From: Bog-473 sp963736525
Lineage (GTDB): Bacteria > Actinomycetota > Acidimicrobiia > Acidimicrobiales > RAAP-2
DNA: 64,000 nucleotides
Direction: 5' to 3'
NCBI GenBank assembly: GCA_963736525.1
Contig: CAVTPF010000012.1
Span: forward strand, 1-64,000
A program made the position numbers and the translations under genes. Of this stretch, positions 7,101-20,096 are shown piece by piece. Below the pieces are notes generated by a model that was given only the letters and a program-made list of their open reading frames with translations, was not told where the DNA came from and did no database searches. Every line of letters starts with the position of its first letter. The stretch's first letter is position 1.

Positions 7101-7874
7101 ATGGCATCGCAGAACGCAGCAAGGGCGCACAAGGTCGAGGTGGTCGAAGAGGTCAAGACGCGCATGGACGCGGCGACCGCCTCCGTCGTCAGCGAGTACC
7201 GGGGCCTGACCGTGGCCGAGCTCGCCCAGTTGCGCACCGCACTGGCCGCCGTGGGGGCCGACTACAAGATCTTCAAGAACACCCTGGTGCGCCGGGCCAT
7301 CGACGGAGGCGACTACCAGCCGCTGTCGGAGTACCTGAGCGGCCCGAGCGCGCTCACCTTCGTCGAGGGCGACGTCAGCGCAGTGGCCAAGGCGTTGCGG
7401 GACTTCGCCCGGGCGAACCCGCTGCTCGTCATAAAGGGCGGGTTGGCCGACGGGTCACTGCTCACGGCCGCCGACCTGGCCGCGCTCGCCGACCTGCCAC
7501 CCCGCGAGGTGCTGCTGGCCCGCCTGGCCGGCGCCCTCGCGGCCCCCATGCAGCAGTTGGCCGGCCTGATGCAGGCGCTGCCCCGCAACTTGGCCTACGG
7601 GATCTCTGCGCTCGTCGAGCAGCGCGAGGCGGCGGGGGAGACGTTGCCCGCCACCGAGGCCACCGAGGCCACCGAGGCCACCGAGGCCACCGAGGCCACC
7701 GAGGCCACCGAACCGCCGGCCGAGCCCGAGGCGACGGCGCCCGCCGAGGAGCCCGAGGCCGCAGCAGTCGAAGAGGCGGCACCTGTCGAGGCCGTGGCGG
7801 AACCGGTGGAGACCGCCGGTGAGACGGCAGCCGACGCGGGGGCGGCGGGCAGCCCCGAAGAGACAACCGAGTAA
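7101..7874 (+). CDS. rplJ: 50S ribosomal protein L10 with acidic tail
   Basis: 257 residues, about 80 more than a usual L10. The N-terminal rRNA-binding domain is standard: VVEEVKTRMDAATASVVSEY, YKIFKNTLVRRAI and LLARLAGALAAPMQQLAGLM. The C-terminal helix that carries L7/L12 dimers ends near residue 172. The remainder is Glu/Ala-rich with seven ATE tripeptides. The start ATG 7101 follows GTGGAGG. It is preceded by the L10 leader and followed by rplL. The tail is one of several acidic extensions in this window. Confidence 0.96.
   Translation: MASQNAARAHKVEVVEEVKTRMDAATASVVSEYRGLTVAELAQLRTALAAVGADYKIFKNTLVRRAIDGGDYQPLSEYLSGPSALTFVEGDVSAVAKALRDFARANPLLVIKGGLADGSLLTAADLAALADLPPREVLLARLAGALAAPMQQLAGLMQALPRNLAYGISALVEQREAAGETLPATEATEATEATEATEATEATEPPAEPEATAPAEEPEAAAVEEAAPVEAVAEPVETAGETAADAGAAGSPEETTE
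7650..7712 (+). repeat. Seven 9-base repeats inside rplJ
   Basis: The unit GCCACCGAG is repeated seven times head to tail; the last copy ends in GAA. It encodes ATE x7 in the L10 tail. Such in-frame nine-base repeats can expand or contract by slippage without breaking the gene. Confidence 0.95.
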
Positions 7875-7880
7875 CAACAA

Positions 7881-7914
7881 CCAGACCGTAGGAAAGACCA
7901 GACCGTAGGAAAGA
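7881..7914 (+). repeat. 17-base tandem duplication before rplL
   Basis: CCAGACCGTAGGAAAGA occurs twice in direct succession (7881-7897, 7898-7914) in the 56-base rplJ-rplL gap. The actual Shine-Dalgarno (AAGGAAGG) follows after the second copy. Confidence 0.95.
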
Positions 7915-7930
7915 AAGGAAGGCCATCCCG

Positions 7931-8323
7931 ATGGCAACCCTGACCAAGGAAGAGATCCTCGACGGGATCGCCGAGCTCTCGGTGATTCAGCTGAGCGAGC
8001 TGCTGAAGGACTTCGAGGAGCGCTTCGGCGTGACGGCGGCGGCCCCCGTGGCCGTGGCCGCCGCGGCGGCCCCCGCGGCCGGCGGTGACGCCGGTGCGGC
8101 GGAGGAGGAGAAGTCGGAGTTCGACGTCATCCTCACCGATGCGGGCGACAAGAAGATCCAGGTCATCAAGGAGGTGCGAGCTCTCACCAGCCTGGGTCTC
8201 AAGGAGGCCAAGGACCTGGTCGAGGCTGCGCCCAAGCCGGTGCTCGAGAAGGCCAACAAGGAGGACGCCGACAAGGCCAAGGCCGCCCTCGAGGGGGCCG
8301 GCGCCAGCGTCGAGATCAAGTAG
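7931..8323 (+). CDS. rplL: 50S ribosomal protein L7/L12
   Basis: 130 residues, normal length. L7/L12 dimers form the ribosomal stalk and recruit translational GTPases. The N-terminal dimerisation domain (TLTKEEILDGIAELSVIQLS) is followed by an Ala-rich hinge near residues 38-55. The C-terminal domain has EFDVILTDAGDKKIQVIKEV and LKEAKDLVEAAPKPVLE. The ribosome-binding site AAGGAAGG lies before the ATG. Confidence 0.98.
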   Translation: MATLTKEEILDGIAELSVIQLSELLKDFEERFGVTAAAPVAVAAAAAPAAGGDAGAAEEEKSEFDVILTDAGDKKIQVIKEVRALTSLGLKEAKDLVEAAPKPVLEKANKEDADKAKAALEGAGASVEIK

Positions 8324-8336
8324 TCCCTGGTCCGGG

Positions 8337-8360
8337 CCGGGTGGGGCCGGCCCCGCCCGG
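8337..8360 (+). terminator. GC hairpin after rplL
   Basis: CCGGGTGGGG (8337-8346) pairs over ten positions with CCCCGCCCGG (8351-8360) around a CCGG loop. There is no U-tract, so it may attenuate rather than end transcription. It lies 14 bases after the rplL stop, upstream of the two rpoB promoters. The gap 8324-8632 holds this hairpin and those promoters. Confidence 0.4.
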
Positions 8361-8377
8361 CCTCCGGGCCTCGATCC

Positions 8378-8406
8378 TTGACTGCGGGGGAGGGCTTTCG
8401 TAGCCT
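8378..8406 (+). promoter_or_regulatory. rpoBC promoter P1
   Basis: TTGACT (8378-8383), a 17-base spacer and TAGCCT (8401-8406). This is near-consensus for the -35 and matches the actinobacterial TANNNT -10 element. It would give rpoBC a transcription start of its own apart from rplJL. Confidence 0.65.
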
Positions 8407-8452
8407 GTCACGGACCCCGGGCCCGGCCCGCCAGGCCCGCGCGGCCGAGGGG

Positions 8453-8481
8453 TTGTATCAAGGCACGCCCCACGATAAGAT
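8453..8481 (+). promoter_or_regulatory. rpoBC promoter P2
   Basis: TTGTAT (8453-8458), a 17-base spacer and TAAGAT (8476-8481). The spacing is ideal and the -10 box is good. It lies about 75 bases downstream of P1 and about 150 before the rpoB start. Confidence 0.65.
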
Positions 8482-8632
8482 GCACGGTTGCCGTGCGTCT
8501 CCGTGTGCCCGATTCCGTAATTCCACGGCGTCGGCGCGCGCCCCGGCAGTCCTGACCCTCCGTCCGTCCTCGTCCGTCCTGACCCGCAGTACCGCCCTCA
8601 CCCGCCGCATTTCACCTGGGAGGAGTTGACCG

Positions 8633-11600
8633 TTGTCCTCACGGTCCCGCAGCCCCGAACGCGTTTCGTTCGCCAACATCAACGAGGCCCTGCCGCTTCC
8701 TGACCTGATCGCGATCCAGCGCGACTCGTTCCAGTGGTTCCTCGACAAGGGCCTCGCCGAGGCCTACCACGACATCAGCCCGATCGAGGACTTCACCGGT
8801 CAGCTGAGCCTGGAGCTCGAGTTCGACCCGACCGACGCCGACCTGCGCCCGCCCCCCAAGTTCTCGGTGGAGGAGTGCAAGGAGAAGGACATGACGTACG
8901 CGGCGCCCGTCTTTGTGCGGGCCCGCTTCCTCAATGCCACCACCGGCGAGATCAAGGAGCAGACGGTCTTCATGGGGGACTTCCCGATGATGACCGACCG
9001 GGGCACCTTCATCGTCAACGGCACCGAGCGCGTGGTGGTGAGCCAGCTCGTCCGCTCGCCGGGCGTCATCTTCCAGCCCGGGCGCGACGCCAAGACCGTC
9101 TTCACGGGGACCATCCACCCGTACCGGGGTGAGTGGATCGAGCTCGACATCGAGGCCAAGCCGGGCAAGGACGTCACCGCGGGTTGCCGCGTCGCCCGCA
9201 AGCGCCGCCTGTCGCTCTTCGTGCTGCTGCGCGCCCTCGGCTACGGCGATGAGGCGTTCCTCGATCGCTTCGTGCGCCACTTCGACTTCCTCGAGGGGCA
9301 GTGGGAGAAGGAGCGCAACCTGGCGCCCTCGCGCGAGGAGGCGCTGCTCGAGATCTACAAGCGGGCCCGGCCCGGCGAGCCGCTGTCGGCCGAGGCCGCC
9401 CGCGTCTACTTCGAGAACGCCTTCTTCAACCCGAAGCGCTACGACCTGACCCGGGTGGGCCGCTACAAGCTCAACCGCAAGCTCGGCCCCGAGATCGACC
9501 GCCTGAGCGACCTCTTCGGGATCGAGATCGAGAAGCCGGCGCCGAACCAGTCGGTGCTCAGCCCCTCGGAGATCCTGGCCTCGGCCACCTACATGCTGCA
9601 CCTGGCCCTGCACATGGCCGACGGCGAGTCGACCTACCGCATCGACGACCAGGACCACTTCGCCAACCGCCGCATCCGCTCGGTGGGCGAGCTGATCCAG
9701 AACCAGGTGCGCGTCGGGCTCTCCCGCATGGAGCGGGTCGTGCGCGAGCGCATGACCACCCAGGACGTCGAGGCGATCACGCCGCAGACCCTGATCAACA
9801 TCCGCCCGGTCGTGGCCGCGGTGAAGGAGTTCTTCGGCACCTCCCAGCTCAGCCAGTTCATGGACCAGAACAACCCGCTGTCGGGCCTGGCCCACAAGCG
9901 GCGCCTCTCCGCGCTCGGGCCGGGTGGCCTCTCCCGGGAGCGGGCCGGCTTCGAGGTCCGTGACGTCCACACGTCGCACTACGGCCGCATGTGCCCGATC
10001 GAGACGCCGGAAGGCCCGAACATCGGCCTGATCGGGGCGCTGGCCACCTACGCCCGGGTCAACGAGTACGGCTTCATCGAGACCCCCTACCGCACCGTCG
10101 TCGACGGCAAGGTCACCGACGAGGTGAGCTACCTGGCCGCGGACGAGGAGGAGGAGCACGTCATCGCCCAGGCCAACGCCTCGGTCGACGCCGACGGGCG
10201 CTTGACCGAAGAGCGCGTGCTCGTGCGCCGTGGCCCGCAGGGGACGGGCGTGCGCATGGGCGCGGCGAGCGCGTCCTACGGCACCACGTCGGAGATCGAC
10301 TTCGTGCCGCCGTCCGAGGTCGACCTCATGGACGTGTCGCCGAAGCAGATCGTCTCGGTCTCCACCGCGCTGATCCCCTTCGTCGAGCACGACGACGCCA
10401 ACCGGGCCCTCATGGGCGCCAACATGCAGAAGCAGGCCGTGCCGCTGGTCGTCCCCGAGGCCCCCTACATCGGCACGGGGGTCGAGGGCCGCGCCGCCCG
10501 CGACGCCGGCGACGTGATCCTGGCCGAGGGCAACGGCACCGTGGCCGAGATCAGCGGCGACTCCATCGTCGTGGACTACGCCTCGGGCCAGAAGGACCGC
10601 TACGGCATGCCGCTCGGCCGCAAGGTCTACCGGCTGTCCAAGTTCCGCCGTTCCAACCAGAACACCTGCATCAACCACCGCACGCTGGTGACCGAGGGCC
10701 AGAGCATCTCGACCGGCGACCTGCTGGCCGACGGGCCCTCGACCCACAACGGCGAGCTCGCGCTGGGCAAGAACCTGCTCGTCGCCTTCATGCCCTGGGA
10801 GGGCTACAACTACGAGGACGCCATCATCCTCTCGGAGCGCCTGGTGCGCGACGACGTGTTGACCTCCATCCACATCGAGGAGCACGAGGTGGACGCCCGC
10901 GACACCAAGCTCGGCGCCGAGGAGATCACCCGGGACATCCCGAACCTGTCGGAGGAGATCCTCGCCGACCTCGACGACCGCGGCATCATCCGCGTCGGCG
11001 CCGAGGTCGAGCCGGGCGACGTCCTGGTGGGCAAGGTCACCCCCAAGGGCGAGACGGAGCAGACGCCCGAGGAGCGGCTGCTGCGCGCCATCTTCGGCGA
11101 GAAGGCCCGCGAGGTGCGCGACACCTCGCTCAAGGTGCCCCACGGCGAGTACGGCAAGGTCATCGACGTCCGGGTGTTCAGCCGGGAGGAGTCCCACGAG
11201 CTGCCGCCGGGGGTCAACCAGCTGGTCCGGGTCTACGTGGCCCAGAAGCGCAAGATCTCCGAGGGCGACAAGCTGGCCGGCCGCCACGGGAACAAGGGCG
11301 TCATCTCCAAGATCCTCCCGGTCGAGGACATGCCCTACCTGGCCGACGGCACCCCGGTCGACATCATTCTCAACCCGCTCGGCGTCCCCAGCCGCATGAA
11401 CGTCGGCCAGGTGCTCGAGTCGCACCTGGGGTACGCGGCGCGCCACGGCTGGGACGGCGTCGACGTCAGCGAGGGGGTGGGGACGAGTGCCAAGGGCGAC
11501 GGGGCGGCGCGCAAGACGCGGCCGCGGACCGAGCCGGCCGCCTGGGTCTCCACCCCGGTCTTCGACGGCGCCCACTGGGACGAGACCGAGGACGCCGGGT

Positions 11601-12222
11601 CGCACCCGACCATCAAGCAGGTGTTCGGGACGCTGAACGCCGACTCGGCGAACGGCGACGTGCAGATCCGCACCGACGGCAAGGCCACGCTGTACAACGG
11701 CCGCACCGGCGAGGCCTACGACAACCCGATCTCGGTGGGCTACGTCTACATCTTGAAGCTGGCCCACCTCGTCGACGACAAGATCCACGCCCGCTCGACC
11801 GGCCCGTACTCCATGATCACCCAGCAGCCGCTGGGCGGGAAGGCGCAGTTCGGCGGCCAGCGCTTCGGTGAGATGGAGGTGTGGGCGCTCGAGGCCTTCG
11901 GCGCCGCCTACGCGCTCCAGGAGCTGCTGACCATCAAGTCGGACGACGTGCTGGGACGGGTCAAGGTCTACGAGGCCATCGTCAAGGGCGAGAACATCCC
12001 CGAGCCGGGCATCCCCGAGAGCTTCAAGGTGCTCATCAAGGAGATGCAGTCGCTCTGCCTCGACGTCGAGGTCCTGGCCGTCGACGGCCGTGAGATCGAG
12101 ATGCACGAGCTGGACGAGGACGTGTTCCGCACCGCCGAGGAGCTGGGCATCGACATCAGCCGCAACGAGCGCGGCTCAGACGAGGAAGACGAGCGGCGTG
12201 CCGCAGAGAGGAGCTTTTCCTG

Positions 12223-12223
<1 letters not shown>
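8633..12223 (+). CDS. rpoB: RNA polymerase subunit beta
   Basis: 1196 residues, full length for an actinobacterial beta subunit. The TTG start at 8633 is chosen because GGGAGGAG lies eight bases upstream and the N-terminus SSRSRSPERVSFANINEALP fits the family. The rifampicin region near residues 400-435 reads GTSQLSQFMDQNNPLSGLAH then KRRLSALGPGGL, the wild-type form with D, H and S at the classical resistance positions. Further conserved blocks are RMCPIETPEGPNIGLIGALA, AFMPWEGYNYEDAI and ISEGDKLAGRHGNKGVISKI. The stop overlaps the rpoC ATG by one base (TGATG), giving coupled translation. Confidence 0.99.
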
Positions 12224-16275
<4,052 letters not shown>

Positions 16276-16281
16276 ACTTTC

Positions 16282-16297
16282 TCCCGGTTCACCGGGA
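16282..16297 (+). terminator. Small hairpin between rpoC and cysD
   Basis: TCCCGG and CCGGGA form a six-base stem around a TTCA loop, seven bases after the rpoC stop. There is no U-tract. It may weakly separate rpoBC from the sulfate genes. Confidence 0.3.
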
Positions 16298-16319
16298 AAC
16301 ACGCAGGGAGGGAGCGTCG

Positions 16320-17288
16320 TTGGCGACACCGCGCATGGTGGCGGGGCCCGATGGCCACGACGGCGTGCCGCACGCCGCCACGGGCCACTACCGCCTGACG
16401 CACCTGCGCGCCCTCGAGGCCCAGGCCATCCACATCTTCCGGGAGGTGGCGGCGGAGTTCGAGCGCCCGGTGCTCATGTTCTCGGGCGGTAAGGACTCCA
16501 TCGTCATGCTGCACCTGGCCCGCAAGGCCTTCTGGCCGGCGCCGGTGCCCTTCCCCGTGCTGCACGTCGACACGGGCCGGAACTTCGACGAGGTGCTGGC
16601 CTTCCGGGACCGTCACGCCGAGGTCATGGGCGTCCGGGTCGTGGTGGCCCGCGTGCAGGACGACATCGACGCCGGCCGGACGGTGGAGGACACCACGCCG
16701 GGTGCGACGCGCAACCGGTTGCAGACACCGACGCTGCTGCGCGCCATCGCCGAGGGCGGGCATGACGCGGTGTTCGGCGGCGCCCGCCGCGACGAGGAGA
16801 AGGCGAGGGCCAAGGAGCGGATCTTCAGCTTCCGCGACCGCTTCGGCCAGTGGGATCCCAAGAGCCAGCGCCCCGAGCTGTGGAACCTCTACAACGCACG
16901 GCACAACAAAGGCGAGCACATCCGGGTCTTCCCGCTGTCGAACTGGACCGAGCTCGACGTCTGGCACTACATCCGCGACGAGGAGATCGACGTGCCGCAG
17001 ATCTACTTCGCGCACCGCCGCCCGGTGTTCCAGCGCGACGGCATGCTGATGGCCGTGACCCAGCACCTGGGGCCAGCCGAGGGGGAACCGGTGTTCGAGA
17101 CCATGGTGCGCTTCCGCACGGTGGGCGACGCCGACTGCACGGGGTGCGTGGAGTCCATGGCCGAGACGATCGACCTGGTCATCGTGGAGGTGGCCGGAAC
17201 CCGCCTGACCGAGCGCGGGGCCACCAGGGCGGACGACCGGATCTCGGAGGCCGGTATGGAGGACCGCAAGCGCGAGGGGTACTTCTAG
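16320..17288 (+). CDS. cysD: Sulfate adenylyltransferase small subunit CysD
   Basis: 322 residues. With CysN it makes adenosine 5'-phosphosulfate from ATP and sulfate, the first step of sulfate assimilation. The PP-loop SGGKDSIVMLHLARKAFWPA is near residue 55. Other family blocks are PVLHVDTGRNFDEVL, FGGARRDEEKARAKERIFSF and FPLSNWTELDVWHYI. TTG 16320 follows GGGAGGGAG; an ATG at 16335 is an alternative. The stop overlaps the cysN start by one base. Its location directly behind rpoC is unusual. Confidence 0.95.
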   Translation: MATPRMVAGPDGHDGVPHAATGHYRLTHLRALEAQAIHIFREVAAEFERPVLMFSGGKDSIVMLHLARKAFWPAPVPFPVLHVDTGRNFDEVLAFRDRHAEVMGVRVVVARVQDDIDAGRTVEDTTPGATRNRLQTPTLLRAIAEGGHDAVFGGARRDEEKARAKERIFSFRDRFGQWDPKSQRPELWNLYNARHNKGEHIRVFPLSNWTELDVWHYIRDEEIDVPQIYFAHRRPVFQRDGMLMAVTQHLGPAEGEPVFETMVRFRTVGDADCTGCVESMAETIDLVIVEVAGTRLTERGATRADDRISEAGMEDRKREGYF

Positions 17289-19147
17289 TGACCGAGCTCC
17301 TGCGCCTGGCCACGGCCGGCTCGGTCGACGACGGCAAGTCCACCCTGATCGGCCGCCTCCTCTACGACGCCAAGGGGATCTTCGAGGATCAGCTGGAGGC
17401 GATCCGCCGCACCAGCGAGCAGCGCGGCAACGCGGAGACAGACCTGGCGCTCCTCACCGACGGGCTGCGGGCCGAGCGGGAGCAGGGCATCACGATCGAC
17501 GTGGCCTACCGGTACTTCGCCACGCCCAAGCGCAAGTTCATCATCGCGGACACCCCCGGCCACACCGAGTACACGCGCAACATGGTGACCGGGGCGTCGA
17601 ACGCCCACGTGTCGCTGATCCTGATCGACGCCCGCAAGGGGGTCATAGAGCAGACCCGACGGCATGCCTTCCTCTCGTCCATGCTGGGCGTGCCGCACAT
17701 GGTCGTGTGCGTGAACAAGATGGACCTGATCGATTGGGACCGGGCCAGCTACGAGCGCATCGAGTCCGATTTCATGGAGTTCGCCGCCCGGCTGAACGTG
17801 CACGACATCACGTTCATCCCGATTTCGGCGCTGCGGGGCGACAACGTCGTCCAGCGATCCGAGAACATGTGGTGGTACGAGGGGTCGCCGCTGCTCAACC
17901 ACCTCGAGTCGGTCTACATCGGCAGCGACGAGAACTTCATCGATCCCCGCTTCCCGGTGCAGTACGTCATCCGGAGCCAGACCCCCGAGAACCCCGACTT
18001 CCGGGGCTACGCCGGGACGGTCGCCAGCGGCGTGCTGCGGACCGGGGACGACGTGCTGGTGCTGCCGTCGGGCACCACGTCGCGCATCGCCTCCATCGTG
18101 ACGGCCGACGGTGAGCTGGCCGAGGCGTTCCCGCCCATGGCGGTGGTGATCACGCTCACCGACGACATCGCCGTGTCGCGCGGCGACACCCTGTGCCGGC
18201 CCAACAACCGCCCGACCGTGGCGACGGACATCGAGGCCACCGTCTGCTGGATGGACGAGCGCGCCGCCCTGGCCGAGGGTCGTACCTACCTGCTCAAGCA
18301 CGGGACCCGGACGGTGCGGGCGACGGTGCAGTCCCTTCAGTACCGGCTCGACGTGAACGGCCTCCACCGCGACGAGGAGGCGCAGACCCTCGGGCTCAAC
18401 GAAATCGGCCGGGTCTCGTTCCGCTGCACCGAGCCGCTGTTGGTGGACGACTACGCGACCAACCGCGCCACCGGCAGCTTCATCGTCATCGACCCGTCGA
18501 CCAACGGGACGGCGGGCGCCGGTGTCATCCGGGTGATCGCCACGACTCACGCCAGCCCGAACGTGGTGCGCCACGGCGGCCGGCTGTCGCGCGACGACCG
18601 CTTCGCCGCGCTGGGCACGACCGGTGGGACGCTCCTGTTCACCGGCCTGTCCGGCGCCGGCAAGTCGACGCTGGCCTCCGCCGTCGAGGAGGCCTTCGTC
18701 AACAGCGGCCGCCCCGCCTTCCTGCTCGACGGGGACAACCTCCGTCACGGGCTCAACGGCGACCTGGGCTTCTCGGACCGCGACCGCACCGAGAACGTGC
18801 GCCGGGCCGGCGAGGTGGCCCGCATGTTCGCCGAGGCGGGCGCGCTGGCGCTGATCGCCCTGATCTGCCCCTTCGAGGAGGACCGCCGCCTCATCCGCTC
18901 GTTGCACGAGGAGTCGGGGCTCGCCTACGCGGAGATCTTCGTCGACACCTCGCTCGAGGAGTGCGAGCGGCGGGACCCCAAGGGCCTGTACGCGCGGGCA
19001 CGGGCGGGCCAGCTGCCCGGCTTCACGGGCATCGACTCGGACTACGAGCCGCCCACCCATCCCGACCTCGTGCTCGGACCCGACTCAGGCACGCTCCCCG
19101 AGCAGGTCTCCAGGGTGTTGGAGCTGCTGGAGGGGCTCTTCCGCTAG
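17288..19147 (+). CDS. cysNC: Bifunctional sulfate adenylyltransferase subunit 1 / APS kinase
   Basis: 619 residues from GTG 17288, which overlaps the cysD stop. The N-terminal half is the GTPase CysN: P-loop GSVDDGKSTLIGRLLYDAKG, DTPGHTEYTRNMVTGAS and NKMDLIDWDRASYE, then two beta-barrel domains. The C-terminal domain from about residue 435 is APS kinase CysC: P-loop GLSGAGKST near residue 453, LDGDNLRHGLNGDLGFS and RRDPKGLYARARAGQ. The fusion makes PAPS from sulfate in one protein and is common in actinobacteria. No PAPS reductase or sulfite reductase is in the window. Confidence 0.96.
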   Translation: MTELLRLATAGSVDDGKSTLIGRLLYDAKGIFEDQLEAIRRTSEQRGNAETDLALLTDGLRAEREQGITIDVAYRYFATPKRKFIIADTPGHTEYTRNMVTGASNAHVSLILIDARKGVIEQTRRHAFLSSMLGVPHMVVCVNKMDLIDWDRASYERIESDFMEFAARLNVHDITFIPISALRGDNVVQRSENMWWYEGSPLLNHLESVYIGSDENFIDPRFPVQYVIRSQTPENPDFRGYAGTVASGVLRTGDDVLVLPSGTTSRIASIVTADGELAEAFPPMAVVITLTDDIAVSRGDTLCRPNNRPTVATDIEATVCWMDERAALAEGRTYLLKHGTRTVRATVQSLQYRLDVNGLHRDEEAQTLGLNEIGRVSFRCTEPLLVDDYATNRATGSFIVIDPSTNGTAGAGVIRVIATTHASPNVVRHGGRLSRDDRFAALGTTGGTLLFTGLSGAGKSTLASAVEEAFVNSGRPAFLLDGDNLRHGLNGDLGFSDRDRTENVRRAGEVARMFAEAGALALIALICPFEEDRRLIRSLHEESGLAYAEIFVDTSLEECERRDPKGLYARARAGQLPGFTGIDSDYEPPTHPDLVLGPDSGTLPEQVSRVLELLEGLFR

Positions 19148-19202
19148 CGCTCCTTAGAGTGGGGAACGGGGACGAAGACCGGGACGAGTCGAGGAGGCAC
19201 GC

Positions 19203-19667
19203 GTGCTGCTCAAGGGATTGAACCATGTGGCCGTCATCACCAACGACGCCGACCGGCTGAACGCCTTCTACCGCGAGGTCTTCGACGCCGAGGTCGTGCG
19301 CGACGGCAGCGAGCACGCCGGGGGGGAGGGGCCCCGGCTCTGCATCATCAAGATCGGGGACTGGGCGGAGCTCAACGTGTTCCAGATCGACGGCAACCAC
19401 GAGGCCGATCGACAGACCCCCATGTTCGGCCGGGGCCGCCTCGACCATCTGGCCCTGCAGGCCGCGTCGATCGCTGACTTCGAGACCATCCGCCAGCGCC
19501 TGATGGACCGGGGGGCGGCGGACGACTTCGTCACCGACTTCGGTCCGATGCTGAGCCTGTTCTTCCGTGACCCCGACGGGCTGGAGTGCGAGGTCTGCGT
19601 CGAGAACCCCGACGCCGTGCCCGGGGTCTTCAACGGCCCCGGGAACAGGGCGGCCCGCTACTCGTAG
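19203..19667 (+). CDS. VOC (glyoxalase/dioxygenase) superfamily protein
   Basis: 154 residues, one vicinal-oxygen-chelate module made of paired beta-alpha-beta repeats. The N-terminus LLKGLNHVAVITNDADRLNA holds the first metal-ligand-type His. A second His lies in GRGRLDHLALQAAS, and a glutamate in DPDGLECEVCVEN. These positions fit a metal-binding VOC fold. The reaction cannot be assigned from sequence. The start is GTG 19203 behind GAGGAGG. It is convergent with the epimerase gene, 18 bases away. A TAGAGT at 19155-19160 may be its -10 box. Confidence 0.75.
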   Translation: MLLKGLNHVAVITNDADRLNAFYREVFDAEVVRDGSEHAGGEGPRLCIIKIGDWAELNVFQIDGNHEADRQTPMFGRGRLDHLALQAASIADFETIRQRLMDRGAADDFVTDFGPMLSLFFRDPDGLECEVCVENPDAVPGVFNGPGNRAARYS

Positions 19668-19685
19668 CTGCCCGCTGCCCCTGCG

Positions 19686-20096
19686 CTACTCCTGGACGAG
19701 TTCTATCAAGGTCCCGAAAGACGTCTTGGGGTGCACGAAGGCCACCGTCGTCCCCCGGGAGCCCGGGCGGGGCGCCTCGTCGATGACGCGGCCGCCGGCA
19801 TCCTTTATCGCCTGCAGCGCCACCGCACAGTCGTCGACCCGATAGCCGACGTGGTGGAGCCCCTCGCCCCTGGTGGCCAGGTACTTGGCTACCGGCGAGT
19901 CGTCGCGGACCGGGGTCAGCAGCTGCACGTAGGAGTCGGCCACCTTGAGCAATGCCTCCTCCACGCCGTCGGACTCGACCCGCTCGCGGTGGTCCACGGT
20001 GGCGCCGAAGACCTCGGCGTACCACGCCACCGCGGCGTCGAGGTCGTTGACCGCGATGGCCACGTGATCGATTTCGGTCAGGAGGAGGTCGCTCAC
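19686..20096 (-). CDS. mce: Methylmalonyl/ethylmalonyl-CoA epimerase
   Basis: 136 residues from GTG 20096, the usual size. It interconverts the (2R) and (2S) forms of ethylmalonyl-CoA and methylmalonyl-CoA. VOC-fold features: DHVAIAVNDLDAAVAWYAEV with the first His, EGLHHVGYRVDD with the second, and the terminal GTLIELVQE glutamate. The ASPVAK-like DDSPVAKYLATRGEGLHH segment is typical of Mce. Its GTG overlaps the ccr stop as GTGA, so the two are translationally coupled. This supports a role right after Ccr in the ethylmalonyl-CoA pathway. Confidence 0.93.
   Translation of the reverse strand: MSDLLLTEIDHVAIAVNDLDAAVAWYAEVFGATVDHRERVESDGVEEALLKVADSYVQLLTPVRDDSPVAKYLATRGEGLHHVGYRVDDCAVALQAIKDAGGRVIDEAPRPGSRGTTVAFVHPKTSFGTLIELVQE

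Noticed and set aside
8639..12106. Long minus-strand ORF across rpoB
   Set aside because: A shadow of GC-rich codon use; composition is His/Leu/Gly/Asp-rich with no domain, and rpoB is certain.
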